A stretch of DNA of 64,000 bases from Saccharopolyspora elongata. Lineage in GTDB: Bacteria > Actinomycetota > Actinomycetes > Mycobacteriales > Pseudonocardiaceae. The translations under genes and the position numbers were made by a program. A model generated the notes under the pieces. That model made no database searches. It saw only the letters and a list, made by a program, of their open reading frames with translations, and was not told where the DNA came from. The stretch covers positions 124,001 through 188,000 of the forward strand of contig NZ_SMKW01000005.1 of assembly GCF_004348985.1 (NCBI RefSeq). Reading direction: 5' to 3'. Within the stretch, counting starts at the first letter, position 1. Each line of letters starts with the position of its first letter. Positions 39,403-47,437 of this stretch are shown here, in pieces.

Positions 39403-40290
39403 ATGCTGGCTGTGCCAGAGCCGTTCGTCGCCTACCTGAGGGTGTACGAGCCCCTGTCGGCCTTCGACTCGCCGCTGCGCGAGGAGCTCGAGGCGGCCGT
39501 GGAGCAGGGGCCGGTCGACCCGTTCGACGCCGGAGTGCGGGAGCAGGATGTCTGGCTGCGCAGCCAGCTCGCCTCGCCGCCCCGGCTGCTGCCCGGCGAA
39601 ACCGCCGACGGCGCGGTCGCGGGCGTCGGCGACGTGCTGGTGCTCGATCCGGCGGACGTGCCGAGCGCGCCGTCGGCCACGGTGGGGCCGGGCCCGCTGG
39701 TCTGCCCGCTGGACCTGCGCGGGCGGTCCGCCGCGGCGCTGGTCGGCTTCCTGGGCGATGCGGAGGTCCCGCTGCGGACCGCGGCGCTGCAGGTGCCCGC
39801 GGAGAAGGCCAAGGTGCGCGCCACCGCGGTGGTCAGCGAGCTCGCGGGCGGCGGGGTGCACGTGCTGTCGTCCACCTGGACCGTCCCGCTGCCGTGGTTC
39901 GTGCTGATCGATCCGGCGGAGCGCTGCGTGTTCACCGAGCCGGGCCGGCGCCGGGTGTGCTGGCGGGCGGCGATGGCCGACGCGCGGCGCCGGGTCGCCC
40001 GGGCGCACTCGATCGGCCGGAAGTCCATCGGCGAGGAAGGGCCGACGCGGATCCTGCGGGAGACCGGCCGCTGGCTGGAGCGCTTCCACCCGCACTCGGC
40101 GGTGGAGCTGGACTACGGCGGCCTGGTGCAGCTGATGACGTCCAGCGACCTGGACGCGGACACGTCGGCGGAGGACGTGCACGCGATCGTCGACGCGATG
40201 GAAGCCGACGACGCCGAAGACGTCGCGACCCACTACGAGACCCTGCGGGACTTCTGGGCGGAATTCGCGGCCCGCGAACGCCACAACTGA
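39403..40290 (+). CDS. Conserved-type hypothetical protein
   Basis: Protein of 295 residues, no family name recognised. It begins MLAVPEPFVAYLRVYEPLSAF and contains VRATAVVSELAGGGVHVLSSTWTVPLPWFVLIDPAERCV and RRRVCWRAAMADARRRVARAH; the C-terminus is acidic. No signal peptide or membrane helix, so cytosolic. GTG 39412 is an alternative start. Divergent from DUF3073; the 237 bp between hold both promoters. Confidence 0.75.
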   Translation: MLAVPEPFVAYLRVYEPLSAFDSPLREELEAAVEQGPVDPFDAGVREQDVWLRSQLASPPRLLPGETADGAVAGVGDVLVLDPADVPSAPSATVGPGPLVCPLDLRGRSAAALVGFLGDAEVPLRTAALQVPAEKAKVRATAVVSELAGGGVHVLSSTWTVPLPWFVLIDPAERCVFTEPGRRRVCWRAAMADARRRVARAHSIGRKSIGEEGPTRILRETGRWLERFHPHSAVELDYGGLVQLMTSSDLDADTSAEDVHAIVDAMEADDAEDVATHYETLRDFWAEFAARERHN

Positions 40291-40332
40291 CGACGAACGC
40301 ACCACGCGCCTCCCTCGCGGCGGCGCTAGCGG

Positions 40333-40380
40333 GTCCGTGAGCGTTTCGGGGCGCTACAGCAAGCCAAAACGCTCACGGAC
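40333..40380. terminator. Bidirectional hairpin, GCGCTA-loop family
   Basis: GTCCGTGAGCGTTT (40333-40346) pairs perfectly with AAACGCTCACGGAC (40367-40380). The loop GGGGCGCTACAGCAAGCC resembles those at 8774, 22745 and 49246. It lies between two convergent genes. Confidence 0.8.
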
Positions 40381-40385
40381 GAAGG

Positions 40386-41195
40386 TCAGGGGCGGCAGGT
40401 GATCTCGCCGTTCAGGACGGCGAACCAGCCGTCTTCGGCGGCGATCCAGGCGTGCCAGGCCGCCGCCAGTTCCTCCAGCTCCTCGCGCGTCGTCAGGCCG
40501 TGGGTGAGGGCCTGTTCGGCGAAGGACGACCGGCGGATGCGGTCCGCCCACAGGTTGCCCCACCAGGAGCGCTCTTCGGGCGCTGCGAAGCACCACGCCG
40601 AAGCCGTGCATGTGATGTCCTCGAAGCCCGCCTCCAGCGCCCAAGCCTTGAGGTACCGGCCGCCGTCGGGGAAGGCCTGGTTGCTCTGCGCCACCTGCCG
40701 GTACAGCTCCAGCCAGCGGTCCAGGCCCGGGTTGTCCGGCGACCAGCGCATGCCGCCGTAGTCCGCGTCGCGGGCCGCCACGACGCCGCCCGGCTTGCAC
40801 ACGCGCCGCATTTCCCGAAGGGCGGCGGGCGGATCGGTCAGGTGCTGCAGCACCTGGTGGGCGTGCACGACGTCGAAGGAGTCGTCGGCGTAGGGCAGGC
40901 GGTAGACGTCGGCGTTGGCGAAGGCGATGTTGTCCAGGCCGCGTTCGGCGGCTCCGGCGCGGGCGATCTCCAGCGGCTCGTCGACGTTGTCGATGCCCAG
41001 CACCTCGCCGGGGCCGACCAGGGCGGCGAAGTCCAGCGTGATGGTGCCCGGCCCGCAGCCGATGTCGAGCACGCGGGTGCCCGGCCGCAGGTGCGGGATC
41101 AGGTAGGCGGCGGAGTTCTCGGCGGTCCGCCAGCGGTGCGACCGCAGCACGCTCTCGTGGTGTCCGTGGGTGTAGGTGTCCGGCTGCGCACTCAT
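40386..41195 (-). CDS. SAM-dependent methyltransferase, class I
   Basis: Protein of 269 residues. Motif I is VLDIGCGPGTITLDFA, with the acidic ribose contact LGIDNVDEPLEIA, then ANADVYRLPYADDSFDVVHAHQVLQHL and LREMRRVCKPGGVV. Resembles UbiE/arsenite-type small-molecule methyltransferases; substrate unknown. The N-terminus HGHHESVLRSHRWRTAENSAAYL is typical of a sub-family in actinomycetes. ATG 41195 is used; ATG 41204 is nine bases upstream with no spacing from an SD-like GAG. Confidence 0.88.
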   Translation of the reverse strand: MSAQPDTYTHGHHESVLRSHRWRTAENSAAYLIPHLRPGTRVLDIGCGPGTITLDFAALVGPGEVLGIDNVDEPLEIARAGAAERGLDNIAFANADVYRLPYADDSFDVVHAHQVLQHLTDPPAALREMRRVCKPGGVVAARDADYGGMRWSPDNPGLDRWLELYRQVAQSNQAFPDGGRYLKAWALEAGFEDITCTASAWCFAAPEERSWWGNLWADRIRRSSFAEQALTHGLTTREELEELAAAWHAWIAAEDGWFAVLNGEITCRP

Positions 41196-41274
41196 GACAT
41201 CCATCTCAACATATGGGAGATCAGTACCAATATGTGAGCGTACTCCAGGGAAATCCCAGTTGGGAAGAAAAAAA

Positions 41275-41320
41275 CTCGTGAGCGTTCGATCCGGTAAGAA
41301 CCGGATCGAACGCTCACGAG
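41275..41320 (-). terminator. Intrinsic terminator of the RsiG-like gene
   Basis: A 21-bp stem (CTCGTGAGCGTTCGATCCGG and beyond) closes perfectly on an AAGA loop. On the minus strand it is followed by a run of T (TTTTTTT), making this the most classical intrinsic terminator in the window. Confidence 0.9.
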
Positions 41321-41358
41321 CTGCGTTCCGAGCGTCTACTTAGGACGCCGTTCGGCGG

Positions 41359-41955
41359 TCAGGGCCGGTCGCGTTCCTCCGCGAGCCGGTCGTCCACGGA
41401 TGCCGCGCCCTCGCGGTAGCGGCGGGCGATCTCCGCGTTCAACCGGTCCACCACGCCCTGCACCTCCCGGCGGCGCTGGGACACCGAGTCCTCCTCCGCG
41501 GTGTAGGCGCCGAGGGCCTGGTCGAGCTTGGCCTCCGACAGCGACATCACGTCCGAGAGGTCGACATCGGAGATCAGCGCCTCGACGTGCCTGCGGTGCG
41601 CCTCGGCCCGCGACGGCTCGGTCGTCTGGTAGCGGCCGGAACCGGCCGCCGGCCCGACGGCGTTGTCCGACAGGATGTTCACCAGCTGCTCGACGACCGA
41701 GGCGGATCCGCCCTCGCGGCGCCGCCGCTGCTCGGCGCGCACGATGTCGATCCGCGCATGCAGAACCCGGCGCAGGTAGGAGAGATCCGTTTCCTCCTGC
41801 GCCGCCTCGTCCCGCAACGCGCGCACCTCGCCGAGCGTGCGCTGTTCGATTTCGCTGGTGTAGTCCGGGGCCAGGACCCTGTCGATTCGGCGCCGTCCAC
41901 CCGGGCGGACTTCGATCACGTGGCCATCCTCCGGCAATTCTGTGCAGTTCGCCAA
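41359..41955 (-). CDS. rsiG: RsiG-like cyclic-di-GMP-responsive anti-sigma factor
   Basis: Coiled-coil protein of 198 residues. The second helix matches the c-di-GMP motif E(X)3S(X)2R(X)3Q(X)3D exactly (E-DSV-S-QR-R-REV-Q-GVV-D). The first helix has the same motif with His in place of Gln (E-TDL-S-YL-R-RVL-H-ARI-D). In Streptomyces RsiG binds c-di-GMP through two such motifs and then holds the sporulation sigma factor WhiG. The flanks IVRAEQRRR, VEQLVNILSD and AEIARRYREGAASVDDRLAEE also fit. No whiG is in the window. A GGDEF-EAL enzyme is encoded 12 kb away. Confidence 0.8.
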   Translation of the reverse strand: MANCTELPEDGHVIEVRPGGRRRIDRVLAPDYTSEIEQRTLGEVRALRDEAAQEETDLSYLRRVLHARIDIVRAEQRRRREGGSASVVEQLVNILSDNAVGPAAGSGRYQTTEPSRAEAHRRHVEALISDVDLSDVMSLSEAKLDQALGAYTAEEDSVSQRRREVQGVVDRLNAEIARRYREGAASVDDRLAEERDRP

Positions 41956-42046
41956 CAGTTCGGGTGATGTTGTTGCAACAACGGTGCTCCCCCGCCGCGT
42001 TGGATCACGCGAGGGGTGGCGCCTCCAGGCATACCCGCCTCGTCAA

Positions 42047-43189
42047 CTACCGGCCGCGCAGCCCCTGGGCCGCGATCCGTCCCGGCGGCTCGCCGGTGTC
42101 CGGCGGCACCGAGTCCGGATCCACCGCGGCCGCCACCGCGCGATCCTGTTCCGGATCGCCGGCGACCAGCTCGCCGTCCACCGGCGCCGACCGCTTGAGC
42201 AGCGCCAGCGCCACCGGCCCGAGCTCGTGGTGCTGCACCACGCTGCCCACCCGGCCGACCTTGCGCTCGCCGAGCCACACCGGATCACCGGTCTCCGGCA
42301 GGATCTCCGCCGAGCCGTCCAGGTGCAGCAGCACCATCCGCCGCGGCGGCTTGCCGACGTTGTGCACCTTGGCGACGGTTTCCTGACCGCGGTAGCAACC
42401 CTTGGCCACGTGCGCCGCCACGTGCACCCAGCCGAGCTCGTGCGGGATCGCGCGCTCGTCGGTGTCCAGCCCGACCCGCGGCCGCAGCGCCTCCACCCGC
42501 AGGGCCTCGAAGGCGAGCGTGCCGGAGGGCCGGATGCCGGCGTCGGTCAGCTTCGTCCACCACTCCACCAGCGATGCGCGCGGCACCACGAGGTCGATGG
42601 TGGGCAGCGCGCGGAACGGCACGTACCGGCTGAAACCGCCGCCGGGCAGGGGTTTCACCTCGTACGGCTTCGACGGCACCGGCGCGAACTGGGCGAGGAT
42701 GCCGCCCGCGTCCGGGCCGACGGCGGTCAGCACCGCGAACTCCTCGGTGGCGTCCCGAGGCTCCACTTTGGACCAGAAGCGCATGGCGTCGAGGTACTCC
42801 AGCAGCGACTGCCTGCCGTCCACGCCCATCGTCGGTAACGCGCTGGTGGCCTGGGCCCCCGCATCGGCGTCCAGGTAGACGACCTCGTCGAGGTGCGCGA
42901 CGAGCACGTGGCAGTCGACACGGCCCTGGCTGTCCAGCACCAGCGCCTCGGTGCCCTGCCCGTCCGGCAGTTCCGTCAGGTGCTGCGAGAGCACCAGGTG
43001 CAGCCAGCTCAGCCGTTCCTCGCCGGGCACCGCGATGACCTGCCGGTGCGAGCGGTCCACCAGCACCGCGGAGCGGGTCGCCGACCGCTGCTCGGCGAAC
43101 GGGTCGCCGAAGTGCCAGGGCACACCGGCGTCCACCGCATCGTCCGGCGCGGGCACCGCACCCGGCAGGTCCAACAGGGGTGAGCTCAT
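42047..43189 (-). CDS. ygfZ: YgfZ/GcvT-like folate-binding protein
   Basis: Protein of 380 residues related to the T-protein of glycine cleavage but acting in Fe-S cluster assembly or repair with tetrahydrofolate. The diagnostic KGCYRGQETVAK is present, with DRSHRQVIAVPGEERLSWLHLVLSQ at the N-terminus. ATG 43189 overlaps the stop of the upstream Fur-family gene (ATGA). As recalled, its position matches Rv0811c. Cytosolic. Confidence 0.93.
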   Translation of the reverse strand: MSSPLLDLPGAVPAPDDAVDAGVPWHFGDPFAEQRSATRSAVLVDRSHRQVIAVPGEERLSWLHLVLSQHLTELPDGQGTEALVLDSQGRVDCHVLVAHLDEVVYLDADAGAQATSALPTMGVDGRQSLLEYLDAMRFWSKVEPRDATEEFAVLTAVGPDAGGILAQFAPVPSKPYEVKPLPGGGFSRYVPFRALPTIDLVVPRASLVEWWTKLTDAGIRPSGTLAFEALRVEALRPRVGLDTDERAIPHELGWVHVAAHVAKGCYRGQETVAKVHNVGKPPRRMVLLHLDGSAEILPETGDPVWLGERKVGRVGSVVQHHELGPVALALLKRSAPVDGELVAGDPEQDRAVAAAVDPDSVPPDTGEPPGRIAAQGLRGR

Positions 43190-43626
43190 CTGCGCTCCTC
43201 GGCGGCGTCGGCGTTGCGGCAGTTCCGGCATGTGCCGGACAGGGCCAGGTGGGTGGCGTCCAGGGCGAACCCGAACCGCGCGAGCAGGTCGCGGCACAGG
43301 TCGTCCAGCAGCTCCGTCGAGACCTCGTCGATGGTCCCGCAGCGGTGGCACGCCAGGTGGACGTGCTCGTGCTCCTCGACGGAGTAGGTCGGCGCGCCGT
43401 GCCCCAGGTGCGTGTGCCGCACCAGGCCCAGCTCCTCGAGCAGGTCCAGGGCGCGGTAGATCGTCGTGATGTTGACCGTCGATGCGGTGCCCTGCACGCG
43501 CCGGCAGACCTGCTCCGGCGTCGCGTGCCCGAGCTCGCGCACCGCGTCCAGCACCAGCTGGCGCTGCGGTGTCATCCGCATGCCGCGTTGGTGCAAGGTG
43601 CTGCGCAGCGATCCCTGGTCGCTCAA
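43186..43626 (-). CDS. Fur-family metalloregulator
   Basis: Protein of 146 residues with a winged helix (RMTPQRQLVLDAVRELGHATPEQV, TVNITTIYRALDLLEELGLVRH) and the regulatory metal block HEHVHLACHRCGTIDEV. A structural zinc site is suggested by CHRC and CRNC. It may be a Zur or Fur type; which metal cannot be told. Coupled by ATGA to ygfZ, which fits control of Fe-S maintenance by metal status (inference). Confidence 0.9.
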   Translation of the reverse strand: MSDQGSLRSTLHQRGMRMTPQRQLVLDAVRELGHATPEQVCRRVQGTASTVNITTIYRALDLLEELGLVRHTHLGHGAPTYSVEEHEHVHLACHRCGTIDEVSTELLDDLCRDLLARFGFALDATHLALSGTCRNCRNADAAEERR

Positions 43627-43780
43627 TGCCCGCTCCTGTGCTCGGCGCGCTTGTAGTTCCTTCGATCGTAACTCCGTGCCGGAATGCTCGGATCGGCTCG
43701 TTGAGCGGGGCGGGTGATGTTGCCGGCCGCGTGGCGCGGGGCGGCCGTTGTCGTCGGCATGGAGGTTCTAGGCTTCCGGC

Positions 43781-44629
43781 ATGCGCGTACTGGCACTTTT
43801 GGACGGGACCCTCGTTGATCCGGAGGCGCCGCTGTTCCGCGCCGACGACCTCGGCGTGATGCGCGGCGACGGCATCTTCGAGACGATCCTGGTCGCGGAC
43901 CGGAAGCCGAGGGAACTCGGGCCACACCTCGACCGGCTGGAGCGCTCCGCCGGCCTGATGCAGATGCGGCTGCCCGAGCGCGCCGCGTGGGAGCGCGTCG
44001 TGCAGGCGGTCATCGACAACTGGCCGTGGGACACCGACCCGCAGATGGCGCTGAAGCTCGTGTGCACCCGCGGCGTCGACGGCGGCGACGGCACACCCAA
44101 CGGCTTCGCGATGGGCATGCAGATCGGCCCCGACACGCTGCGCAAGCGCGCCGAGGGCGTCGCGGCGGTGACGCTGGAGCGGGGCTACGCGCCGGACCTG
44201 ATGGACCGCGCGCCCTGGCTGCTGCTGTCCGCGAAGACCCTGTCGTACGCGGTGAACATGGCCGCGATGCGGGAGGCCGAGTCGCGCGGCGCGGACGAGG
44301 TGATCTTCACCGCCACCGACGGTTCGGTGCTGGAGGGGCCGACCTCGACGGTCGTGCTCGCACAGGGCCGCACGCTGCTGACCACGCCGCCCAGCTCGGG
44401 CATCCTCAAGGGAACCACCCAGGGCGCGCTGTTCCGCGCCGCGGAGAAGGCGGGCTGGAAGACCGAGGTGGCGAAGTTCCCGGCCTCGGCGCTGTTCGAA
44501 AGCGACGGCGTGTGGCTGGCGTCGAGCGTCCGGCTGGTGACCCAGGTGCACACCATCGACGGCACCGCGGTCAAGACCGATGCCGACCTGCACGCCGAGA
44601 TCAACCGCCTCTACGAGTCCAACTACTGA
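43781..44629 (+). CDS. pabC: Class IV PLP aminotransferase, probable aminodeoxychorismate lyase
   Basis: Protein of 282 residues. The fold type IV signature is clear: FRADDLGVMRGDGIFETILV near the N-terminus, the catalytic Lys in LLSAKTLSYAVNMAA (about residue 152), and DEVIFTATDGSVLEGPTSTVVL. Family members are aminodeoxychorismate lyase (p-aminobenzoate for folate), branched-chain or D-amino-acid aminotransferases. Syntenic with Rv0812 and next to the folate-dependent YgfZ, so PabC is the likeliest. Divergent from the Fur gene. Confidence 0.85.
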   Translation: MRVLALLDGTLVDPEAPLFRADDLGVMRGDGIFETILVADRKPRELGPHLDRLERSAGLMQMRLPERAAWERVVQAVIDNWPWDTDPQMALKLVCTRGVDGGDGTPNGFAMGMQIGPDTLRKRAEGVAAVTLERGYAPDLMDRAPWLLLSAKTLSYAVNMAAMREAESRGADEVIFTATDGSVLEGPTSTVVLAQGRTLLTTPPSSGILKGTTQGALFRAAEKAGWKTEVAKFPASALFESDGVWLASSVRLVTQVHTIDGTAVKTDADLHAEINRLYESNY

Positions 44630-44654
44630 TCACCGGCACCGGTGGCCGACCGGC

Positions 44655-44795
44655 CGCAATTTCCATGGAAATCAGACCTTCGATTTCAATGGAAATTGCG
44701 GCTGGAGGGCGTGTCGGTCCGCGACACGCCGAAGGTTGTGGATGACTCCCGCAAGTTCCATTGAAATTGGACCTTCGATTTCAATGGAACTTGCG
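44655..44795. repeat. Composite palindromic repeat, copy D (variant with two long arms)
   Basis: CGCAATTTCCATGGAAATC with mirror arm (44655-44700), a central GGCGTGTCG / CGACACGCC (44708-44730), then a second long inverted repeat starting CGCAAGTTCCATTGAAATT (44750-44795). The terminal GCAGTTTCAATTGAAACTGC module is replaced by a second long module. It lies between convergent pabC and DinB genes. Confidence 0.85.
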
Positions 44796-44806
44796 GTCCA
44801 ACTAGG

Positions 44807-45319
44807 TCAGCCCATGGTCTTCTGGCCGTCGATGGTCTCGCGGATGATGTCGGCGTGGCCCGCGTGCTGGGCGGTCTCCGCCGCGATGTGCAGGAGCGCC
44901 CGGCGCACCGTCCAGCGCTGGCCCTTCTCCTCCTGCCAGGGGGCGTCCGGCAGCTGGTGGGAGAGGTCCAGGTCCGGCAGGGTCGCGACGATCTCGTCGG
45001 TCCGCTCCGCCACCTCCGCGTACTCCGCCAGCAGCGATTCCAGCGTTTCCTCGTCGGTCGGGTGGAAGGTCGCCGCCTGCTCGGCGAACGCCGCCTCGTC
45101 GTAGGCGTCGAACTTGCGGCCGTTGCGGATGAAGTCGGCCCAGCTCCGCTCGACCTCGGTCACGTGCTTGATCAGCCCGCCGAGGCACAACTCGCTCTTG
45201 GTCGGCCGCAGGCGGGCCTGTTCGTCGGTGAGGTTCTGCACCGTGTGCCGCAGGAAGCCGCGGTGCGCCCGCAGGAGTTCCAGGATGTCGGCGCGCTCGC
45301 CGGTGAGGGTGCTGGTCAT
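44807..45319 (-). CDS. DinB/DUF664 family protein
   Basis: Four-helix protein of 170 residues. The family metal histidines are visible: LGGLIKHVTEVERSW, and the C-terminal LLHIAAETAQHAGHADIIRE. These include mycothiol-dependent isomerase-like and S-transferase enzymes in actinomycetes, but the exact reaction is unknown. ATG 45319 opens MTSTLTGERADILELL. Its 3' end abuts a composite palindrome. Confidence 0.88.
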   Translation of the reverse strand: MTSTLTGERADILELLRAHRGFLRHTVQNLTDEQARLRPTKSELCLGGLIKHVTEVERSWADFIRNGRKFDAYDEAAFAEQAATFHPTDEETLESLLAEYAEVAERTDEIVATLPDLDLSHQLPDAPWQEEKGQRWTVRRALLHIAAETAQHAGHADIIRETIDGQKTMG

Positions 45320-45399
45320 GCTCTGCCTGCCTCGGGTTCGTCGGTCAGCTGACCAGAACGTAGCCCGGGGGTCTGACAAGGAACGGCCGAGCGGGAGCG

Positions 45400-46041
45400 T
45401 CAGCCGACGATGCGGTCGAGCTTCGCCGACAGGCGCGGCTGCAGCTCGTGCTCCGAGGTGGCCCGCTCCTCGACGTAGGCCAGCGAGCCTTCGACGACGC
45501 CGTAGAGCCGGGTGGCCGCCGTGACGTCTTCGCTGGTCGGAGTGCGCAGGACCGCGTCGGTGCCGAAGTGCCAGGTGGTCTGGCCCTGCGGCTTGCCGAA
45601 GAACATCTCGGCGACGCCGGTCTCGTGCAGGATCATCAGCTCGATGGTGTCGTCCGCCTGGGGGCGCAAGAAGCCCACCTCGCGGAACGCGGGCGCGACG
45701 ACCTTGCCGCCCTCGCCGTCGAGCCGCCACGCGCGGCTCTCGTAGGTCAGGAACGGGCGGCCGTCGTGCGCGATGGTCACCTGCTGGACGAACCAGTACG
45801 ACTCGTCGAGCGACGGGTGTGACGCCTCGCCCTCGCCGCGCCACACGCCGACCAGCGGCAGCAGTGCGAGGCAGGCGTCGTTCAGCGACGGACCCATCCG
45901 CAGGTTGGCGGTGTCGCCGACGCCGGGCAGGTCGTCGTACTCCGGGACGTTGCGGTCCCGGGTCAGCTTGGCGCGCTCCTCGGCCGCGGCGACCGCGGCG
46001 TCGCCGCTGCCGCGCTGTGGTTCGTTCGGCGTAGCAGTCAT
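45400..46041 (-). CDS. Nitrobindin-family (FABP-like beta-barrel) protein lacking the usual His
   Basis: Protein of 213 residues. The family lipocalin-type start LLPLVGVWRGEGEASHP is present with VTIAHDGRPFLTYESRAWRLDGEG and ESGFLRPQ-like GFLRPQADDTIELMI. In nitrobindins the C-terminal segment reads LxPHLxAxL, and that His is the heme ligand; here it is LQPRLSAKLDR, an Arg (codon CGC). Heme binding is thus doubtful unless the preceding His in SEHEL serves. Syntenic with Rv0813c. Confidence 0.85.
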   Translation of the reverse strand: MTATPNEPQRGSGDAAVAAAEERAKLTRDRNVPEYDDLPGVGDTANLRMGPSLNDACLALLPLVGVWRGEGEASHPSLDESYWFVQQVTIAHDGRPFLTYESRAWRLDGEGGKVVAPAFREVGFLRPQADDTIELMILHETGVAEMFFGKPQGQTTWHFGTDAVLRTPTSEDVTAATRLYGVVEGSLAYVEERATSEHELQPRLSAKLDRIVG

Positions 46042-46068
46042 CGCGTCGAGATTACCGGGAGCCCCGGA

Positions 46069-46179
46069 TCAGTCGCTGTGCAGGCGGTACACCACGTAGC
46101 AGGCGAACCAGATGGTGGCCAGCGCGGCGAGCCCGACGAGGGTGACGAGACCGTAGTGCAGGAAGTCGATAAGTTCCAC
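46069..46179 (-). CDS. 36-residue membrane peptide
   Basis: GTG 46179 opens MELIDFLHYGLVTLVGLAAL and continues ATIWFACYVVYRLHSD to a TGA at 46069. One membrane helix (about 8-30) is predicted. It lies between two clearly real genes and ends 27 nt before nitrobindin on the same strand. No strong ribosome site precedes it. Too short for usual gene callers; coding status inferred from composition and position. Confidence 0.5.
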   Translation of the reverse strand: MELIDFLHYGLVTLVGLAALATIWFACYVVYRLHSD

Positions 46180-46288
46180 GCGCAAAGGATAACCACCGCG
46201 GCGCCCGTCCGGAGTGTGGCGTCGGGCATGATCTGCGGGCGGATACCGCGCCGAACTGCGACGGGCCGACAGCAGGGACGGGGATCAC

Positions 46289-47035
46289 ATGGACTTCGAG
46301 ACGTTGCGCGAGCGGGCGCTGGCCTTCCGCGAGGATCTGCTGGCGCGCAAGGACAAGATCGCGCCCGCCGACTTCGGCTGGTACCCGTACGACACGATGG
46401 CGAACATCTTCCACCTGGACGTGCTGCTGACCGGCGAGCAGCGCTCGGTGTTCGACCGGATCGCGGGCACCCGCATCGCGGACATCGGCGCGGCCGACGG
46501 CGACTTCGGCTTCTTCCTGGAGGCCGAGCTGGGCTGCCAGGTGGACGTGATCGACAACGCGCCGACGAACTTCAACGGGCTGCGCGGCGCCCGCCGGCTC
46601 GTCGAGGAGCTGGACTCCGGCGTGCAGGTACACGAGATCGACCTGGACGCGCAGTTCCGGCTGCCCGCCGAGCACTACGGCGCGGTGTTCTTCCTCGGCC
46701 TGCTCTACCACCTGAAGAACCCGTACTTCGTGCTGGAGGAGCTGGCCAAGCGCGCCGACCTGTGCTTCGTGTCGACCCGGGTCGCGCAGGTCGCGCCGGA
46801 CGGCACCCGGATCCAGCAGCTGCCGGTGGCGTACCTGCTGGACCCGGCCGAGGCCAACAACGACGCGACGAACTTCTGGATCTTCAGCGAGACGGGCCTG
46901 CGCCGGCTGTTCGACCGCACCGGCTGGGAGGTCGTGGACTTCACGACGGTCGGCTGCCAGGAGGACTCCGACCCGCGTTCCCAGGACCGCGACGAACGGG
47001 CCTTCGCCCTCCTCCGGTCCAAGTCCGCCCGCTGA
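46289..47035 (+). CDS. Class I methyltransferase, CmoB/DUF1698-like
   Basis: Protein of 248 residues. Motif I is RIADIGAADGDFGFFLEAELG with ribose-binding VDVIDNAPTNFNG, then EHYGAVFFLGLLYHLKNPYFVLEELAK, the hallmark of the CmoB-like group. Substrate unknown; CmoB itself acts on tRNA wobble uridine, but this need not. CAGGGACGGGG precedes ATG 46289. Terminated by a strong hairpin. Confidence 0.85.
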   Translation: MDFETLRERALAFREDLLARKDKIAPADFGWYPYDTMANIFHLDVLLTGEQRSVFDRIAGTRIADIGAADGDFGFFLEAELGCQVDVIDNAPTNFNGLRGARRLVEELDSGVQVHEIDLDAQFRLPAEHYGAVFFLGLLYHLKNPYFVLEELAKRADLCFVSTRVAQVAPDGTRIQQLPVAYLLDPAEANNDATNFWIFSETGLRRLFDRTGWEVVDFTTVGCQEDSDPRSQDRDERAFALLRSKSAR

Positions 47036-47046
47036 CCACAGTGGAC

Positions 47047-47085
47047 GAAGGGCGCCCCGCACCGAACCGGTGCGGGGCGCCCTTC
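47047..47085. terminator. Strong bidirectional terminator
   Basis: GAAGGGCGCCCCGCACC (47047-47063) pairs perfectly with its complement (47069-47085) around GAACC, between the methyltransferase gene and the convergent DUF1416 gene. Confidence 0.9.
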
Positions 47086-47099
47086 GCGTTGGGAAGAAC

Positions 47100-47399
47100 T
47101 CAGGCGACGGCGATGTCCACCGCGTGCACGCCCGGTCCGCTGGTGGTGACCGCGGCCTGGCCGTTGCCCTCGCGGTGGAGGGCCCGGACCGTCCAGTCGC
47201 CCGGGGCGGCGTAGAAGGTGAAGTCACCCTCCGGGGAGGAGACGACCTCCGCCGTGAACTCGCCCGAGGAGTCCAGCAGGCGGACGAAAGCCCCGCCGAC
47301 CGGCGCGCTACCGGCCCGCACCTTGCCCGTCACGATGACCTGGTCGGTGTCCTCGGCGACCGCCGTGCCCGACTGCTGCGGCGCTCCGCATCCGCTCAT
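47100..47399 (-). CDS. sseC: DUF1416 protein (SseC-like)
   Basis: Protein of 99 residues from ATG 47399 (MSGCGAPQQ) with GAGGAGA upstream. The family core VIVTGKVRAGSAPVGGAFVRLLDSSGEFTAEVVSSPEGDFTFYAAPGDWTVRAL is complete. It always accompanies the thiosulfate sulfurtransferase gene in actinobacteria (Rv0814c/Rv0815c); beta-sandwich fold; role in sulfur transfer is inferred from linkage. Confidence 0.92.
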   Translation of the reverse strand: MSGCGAPQQSGTAVAEDTDQVIVTGKVRAGSAPVGGAFVRLLDSSGEFTAEVVSSPEGDFTFYAAPGDWTVRALHREGNGQAAVTTSGPGVHAVDIAVA

Positions 47400-47437
47400 G
47401 CTCAACTCTCCTCACCTGGAAAACGAGACCGGGATGG

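Noticed and set aside
41205..41240. Inverted repeat CTCAACATAT / ATATGTGAG as an operator for the methyltransferase
   Set aside because: The arms match only after allowing a one-base bulge and no regulator gene is adjacent; too weak to list.
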